Source: an uncultured Desulfovibrio sp.
GTDB lineage: Bacteria > Desulfobacterota > Desulfovibrionia > Desulfovibrionales > Desulfovibrionaceae
NCBI RefSeq assembly: GCF_949282365.1
Contig: NZ_CASDOY010000001.1
Coordinates: 1 to 64,000 of the forward strand
Direction of reading: 5' to 3'
Length of the DNA stretch: 64,000 bases
Shown here in pieces: positions 61,810 through 64,000 of this stretch (position 1 is its first letter; each line of letters opens with the position of its first letter). A program made the position numbers and the translations under genes. The notes beneath the pieces were generated by a model. That model was not told the DNA's origin, ran no database searches, and saw only the letters and a program-made list of their open reading frames with translations.

Positions 61810-61938
61810 TCCTGTACCCAGCCTTTGTAAAAAATATGGCAGCTGTCCCCAGCCGGTCCGGCCTTGATGCGGCCGCAAGGCTTTTACTACTGAAAATCAT
61901 TGAAAAGGACAAATCAAAACTATAGCATGAGGCTGCAC

Positions 61939-61955
61939 TGACATCAGGGATGTCA
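61939..61955. promoter_or_regulatory. Palindrome in the sigma-factor promoter region
   Basis: TGACATC and GATGTCA with AGG between (perfect 7-bp arms), 20 bases before the ATG of the RpoH-like gene. TTGAAA (61900-61905) and TATAGC (61921-61926) lie upstream with a short 15-base spacer, so the palindrome could be an operator or leader hairpin. Confidence 0.5.
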
Positions 61956-61975
61956 TCACCCCCCTGAGGAAAATA

Positions 61976-63070
61976 ATGAAAAAAAACAACAAGAACGTCC
62001 CCGATCACCCGTCTTCCGCACCCGTGGCGGATGTGGAAGTCCTGGATGCCGCCGACGAAGACAGTTCCCTGGACACGCTGGAAGACCTCGATGAGGACAG
62101 CCTCGACCAGGGCGAGATCCTGGATGTGGGCGATGACGGCCCCATGCTGCTCACCGAGGGCAGCCATGACGAATCCAGTCTGCCCGCACCTTCCATGCCC
62201 CGCCTGCCCTCCACTGGGGGGCGGGACAGCTTGCAGCTCTATTTGCGTGAAGTGAGTCGTTTCCCCATGCTCAAGCCCGAAGAAGAGCACGAGCTGGCCG
62301 TACGCGTACGCGACCATAACGATCCCGACGCGGCCTTCCGCCTGGTCTCCTCACATCTGCGCCTTGTGGTGCGCATCGCCATGGACTTCCAGCGCCGCTG
62401 GATGCAGAACGTCCTGGACCTTGTGCAGGAAGGCAACGTGGGGCTCATGCGGGCTGTCAACAAATTCGACCCCGACAAGGGCATCAAGTTTTCCTATTAC
62501 GCTTCTTTCTGGATCAAGGCCTACATCCTCAAGTTCATCATGGACAACTGGCGCATGGTCAAGATCGGTACCACCCAGGTACAGCGCAAGCTGTTCTACA
62601 ACCTCAATCGCGAACGGCAAAAACTGGTGGCCCAGGGCTTTGACCCGGATGCCGCCATGCTGTCCGAACGACTGGGCGTCAGCGAGGAGCAGATCACCGA
62701 GATGGACCAGCGCCTGGCCGCCAATGATCTTTCACTCAACGCCCAGGTGGGGGAAGATTCCGGCGGTGCTACCCGCATGGATTTCCTCCCGGCCCTGGGG
62801 CCGGCCATCGAGGACAGCCTGGGCGATTCGGAAGTGGCCGAGCTGCTGCGCGAAAAGATCAAGACCATCCTGCCCAAGCTGAACGAGAAGGAGCTCTATA
62901 TCCTGCAACACCGCCTGCTGACGGACGATCCCGTTACCTTGCGCGAGATCGGCGAACGATATAACGTGACCCGCGAGCGTGTCCGCCAGCTGGAAGCCCG
63001 CCTGCTGGAGAAGATCCGCCAGCATCTGGCGCTGGACATCAAGGATTTTTCCGACGCCTGGATTCAGTAG
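61976..63070 (+). CDS. rpoH: RNA polymerase sigma factor, RpoH-like (sigma70 family)
   Basis: 364 residues. An unusually acidic N-terminal extension of about 80 residues (clusters such as LDTLEDLDEDSLDQGEILD) precedes region 1.2 (SLQLYLREVSRFPMLKPEEE), region 2 (LDLVQEGNVGLMRAVNKFDP and IKFSYYASFWIKAYI) and region 4 (LREIGERYNVTRERVRQLEA). Domain order and MVKIGTTQVQRKLFYNL resemble RpoH, the heat-shock sigma factor, more than RpoD or RpoS. The acidic extension is longer than in E. coli RpoH. GAGGA precedes the ATG. A lipoprotein gene follows after three bases. Confidence 0.85.
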   Translation: MKKNNKNVPDHPSSAPVADVEVLDAADEDSSLDTLEDLDEDSLDQGEILDVGDDGPMLLTEGSHDESSLPAPSMPRLPSTGGRDSLQLYLREVSRFPMLKPEEEHELAVRVRDHNDPDAAFRLVSSHLRLVVRIAMDFQRRWMQNVLDLVQEGNVGLMRAVNKFDPDKGIKFSYYASFWIKAYILKFIMDNWRMVKIGTTQVQRKLFYNLNRERQKLVAQGFDPDAAMLSERLGVSEEQITEMDQRLAANDLSLNAQVGEDSGGATRMDFLPALGPAIEDSLGDSEVAELLREKIKTILPKLNEKELYILQHRLLTDDPVTLREIGERYNVTRERVRQLEARLLEKIRQHLALDIKDFSDAWIQ

Positions 63071-63073
63071 TCT

Positions 63074-64000
63074 ATGAAAAACAAGACCATCCTTCTGCTC
63101 TGCTCTGTCCTGCTGAGCGGCTCGCTGTCCCTTTCCCTTCTGGGCTGCGGCGGCTGTGCCTCCACCCAGCTCACGGGCGGCGCATCCGCGCATCCTTTCC
63201 AGGGAATCGAAGTCCTGCCCGAGGAAAAGGATCTCTCCCCCGCTGCCCGGGATACCTATGCCTATCTCCTCTATATGCAGGCCCTCTCCGACGGCAATGA
63301 GGAACTCCTCTTGCAGGCGGCACGGCAGATGACAGGGGGCACCCTGCCGGCCAAGGCCTGGCTGGAAGGGGCCCTATGGCTGGACAGCCGCCATTCGGAC
63401 AAGGTGCTGCCCCTGCTGGAGCTGGGTTTGCAGGTCTGGCCCGATGATCTGGCCCTCAATCTTTTCAATGCCGAGACCCTGGCTGCCCACGATCAGGCCG
63501 GGCAGGCCCTGGAGCGGATACAGGCCTATGTGACACGGCATCCCGACTCCCTCGATGCCCGTCTGGAGCTCATCCTGCTTCTGGTCAAGACCAAGAAGTT
63601 CGCCGAAGCGGAAAAGCATGTCGGCCGCATCACCTCCGGCCAGCGCACGCCCATGGTGGATTATTACCATGCCCGGGCCCTGATCGGGATGCAGCGCCGT
63701 GCGGAAGCCATCCCCCTGCTCCAGAAAGCCGTCCAGGCCATGCCCGACTTTGTGGAGGCCCTGGTGGAACTGGCCTATGCCTATGAGCAGCAAAAGCAAT
63801 GGCACGAGGCGCGCGCTGTCTACGAAAAGCTGCTCAAGCTCCACGTTTCCGAGCAGGACATCAACCTGCGGCTGGTCTATCTTTCCCTGCGCCTCAACCA
63901 GCCGGAAAAAGCCCTGAAGTATCTGCGCAACGGCCCGGATTCGGCCGCCTTCAAGCTCACGGCCGTCAGCATGTTCATGGAGAGCCGCCATTACCTGCAG
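63074..64000 (+). CDS. TPR-repeat lipoprotein (cut by window end)
   Basis: 309 residues visible, open at the right edge. The signal peptide MKNKTILLLCSVLLSGSLSL ends in a lipobox with Cys (LSLLGCGG). TPR-like helical repeats follow (for example KAWLEGALWLDSRHSDKVLP, AEAIPLLQKAVQAMPDFVEA then LVELAYAYEQQKQWHEARAV). It should sit in the outer or inner membrane facing the periplasm, and is probably a scaffolding protein. It starts three bases after the sigma-factor stop and is likely cotranscribed. Confidence 0.85.
   Translation, partial: MKNKTILLLCSVLLSGSLSLSLLGCGGCASTQLTGGASAHPFQGIEVLPEEKDLSPAARDTYAYLLYMQALSDGNEELLLQAARQMTGGTLPAKAWLEGALWLDSRHSDKVLPLLELGLQVWPDDLALNLFNAETLAAHDQAGQALERIQAYVTRHPDSLDARLELILLLVKTKKFAEAEKHVGRITSGQRTPMVDYYHARALIGMQRRAEAIPLLQKAVQAMPDFVEALVELAYAYEQQKQWHEARAVYEKLLKLHVSEQDINLRLVYLSLRLNQPEKALKYLRNGPDSAAFKLTAVSMFMESRHYLQ

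Overview
The window is about 64 kb of GC-rich chromosome from a bacterium that looks like a Desulfovibrio (Desulfovibrionaceae). I base this on overall gene style and content: a DctPQM TRAP operon, a B12-dependent MetH that ends after its cobalamin domain, SelU for selenouridine tRNA, a short RdgC-like protein with a same-operon partner, and small conserved unknowns. This is inference from protein resemblance; there is no 16S gene in the window.

The main discovery is at 29,894-34,629: a complete, apparently intact, integrated single-stranded DNA phage of the Microviridae (gokushovirus-like). It carries the major capsid protein VP1, DNA pilot VP2, scaffold VP3, HUH replication protein VP4, a 31-residue Arg-rich VP8/J-like peptide, and two overlapping small ORFs. 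It has no integrase. Both ends carry the 12-bp repeat TGTCCCATAATG, which lies in the XerC half of a dif-type site. The right-hand copy, joined to host DNA, is a perfect 11-6-11 dif site whose XerD arm TTATGTAAACT matches the Bacillus subtilis dif arm as I remember it. So the phage appears to have used host XerC/XerD to insert at the chromosome dimer-resolution site, leaving a working dif on one side. The window therefore probably contains the replication terminus. Consistent with this, nearly all genes right of the site (35.8-61.8 kb) run leftward, while the left side is mixed with a rightward majority.

Left arm, 1-29.4 kb. A DNA methyltransferase tail (2-148) lies next to a tRNA-Arg(CCT), probably the edge of another element lying mostly outside the window. 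Then come transport and regulation modules: a DMT exporter, LysR with a divergent LysE exporter, a maltose-acetyltransferase-like enzyme, an NhaC-type antiporter, DeoR with a divergent TRAP operon (dctP-dctQ-dctM), yhdT-panF, glucokinase, two TetR regulators, a second DMT exporter, selU with a D-threonine-aldolase-like gene, upp-uraA, a polyphosphate:AMP phosphotransferase, two small unknown genes, and a leftward operon rdgC-unknown-dppB-dppC-recN.

Right arm, 34.6-64 kb. An RsuA/RluB-family pseudouridine synthase, phosphoglucomutase, an S1-domain protein with DegP, and sbcD-sbcC are followed by one tight operon radA-CYTH-clpS-clpA-aat-uvrB-ligA-dapB. This operon combines DNA repair with a full N-degron pathway. 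Next are a zinc-ribbon membrane protein, an operon metH-tlpA-nat-hpt, an RpoH-like sigma factor, and a TPR lipoprotein cut by the window end.
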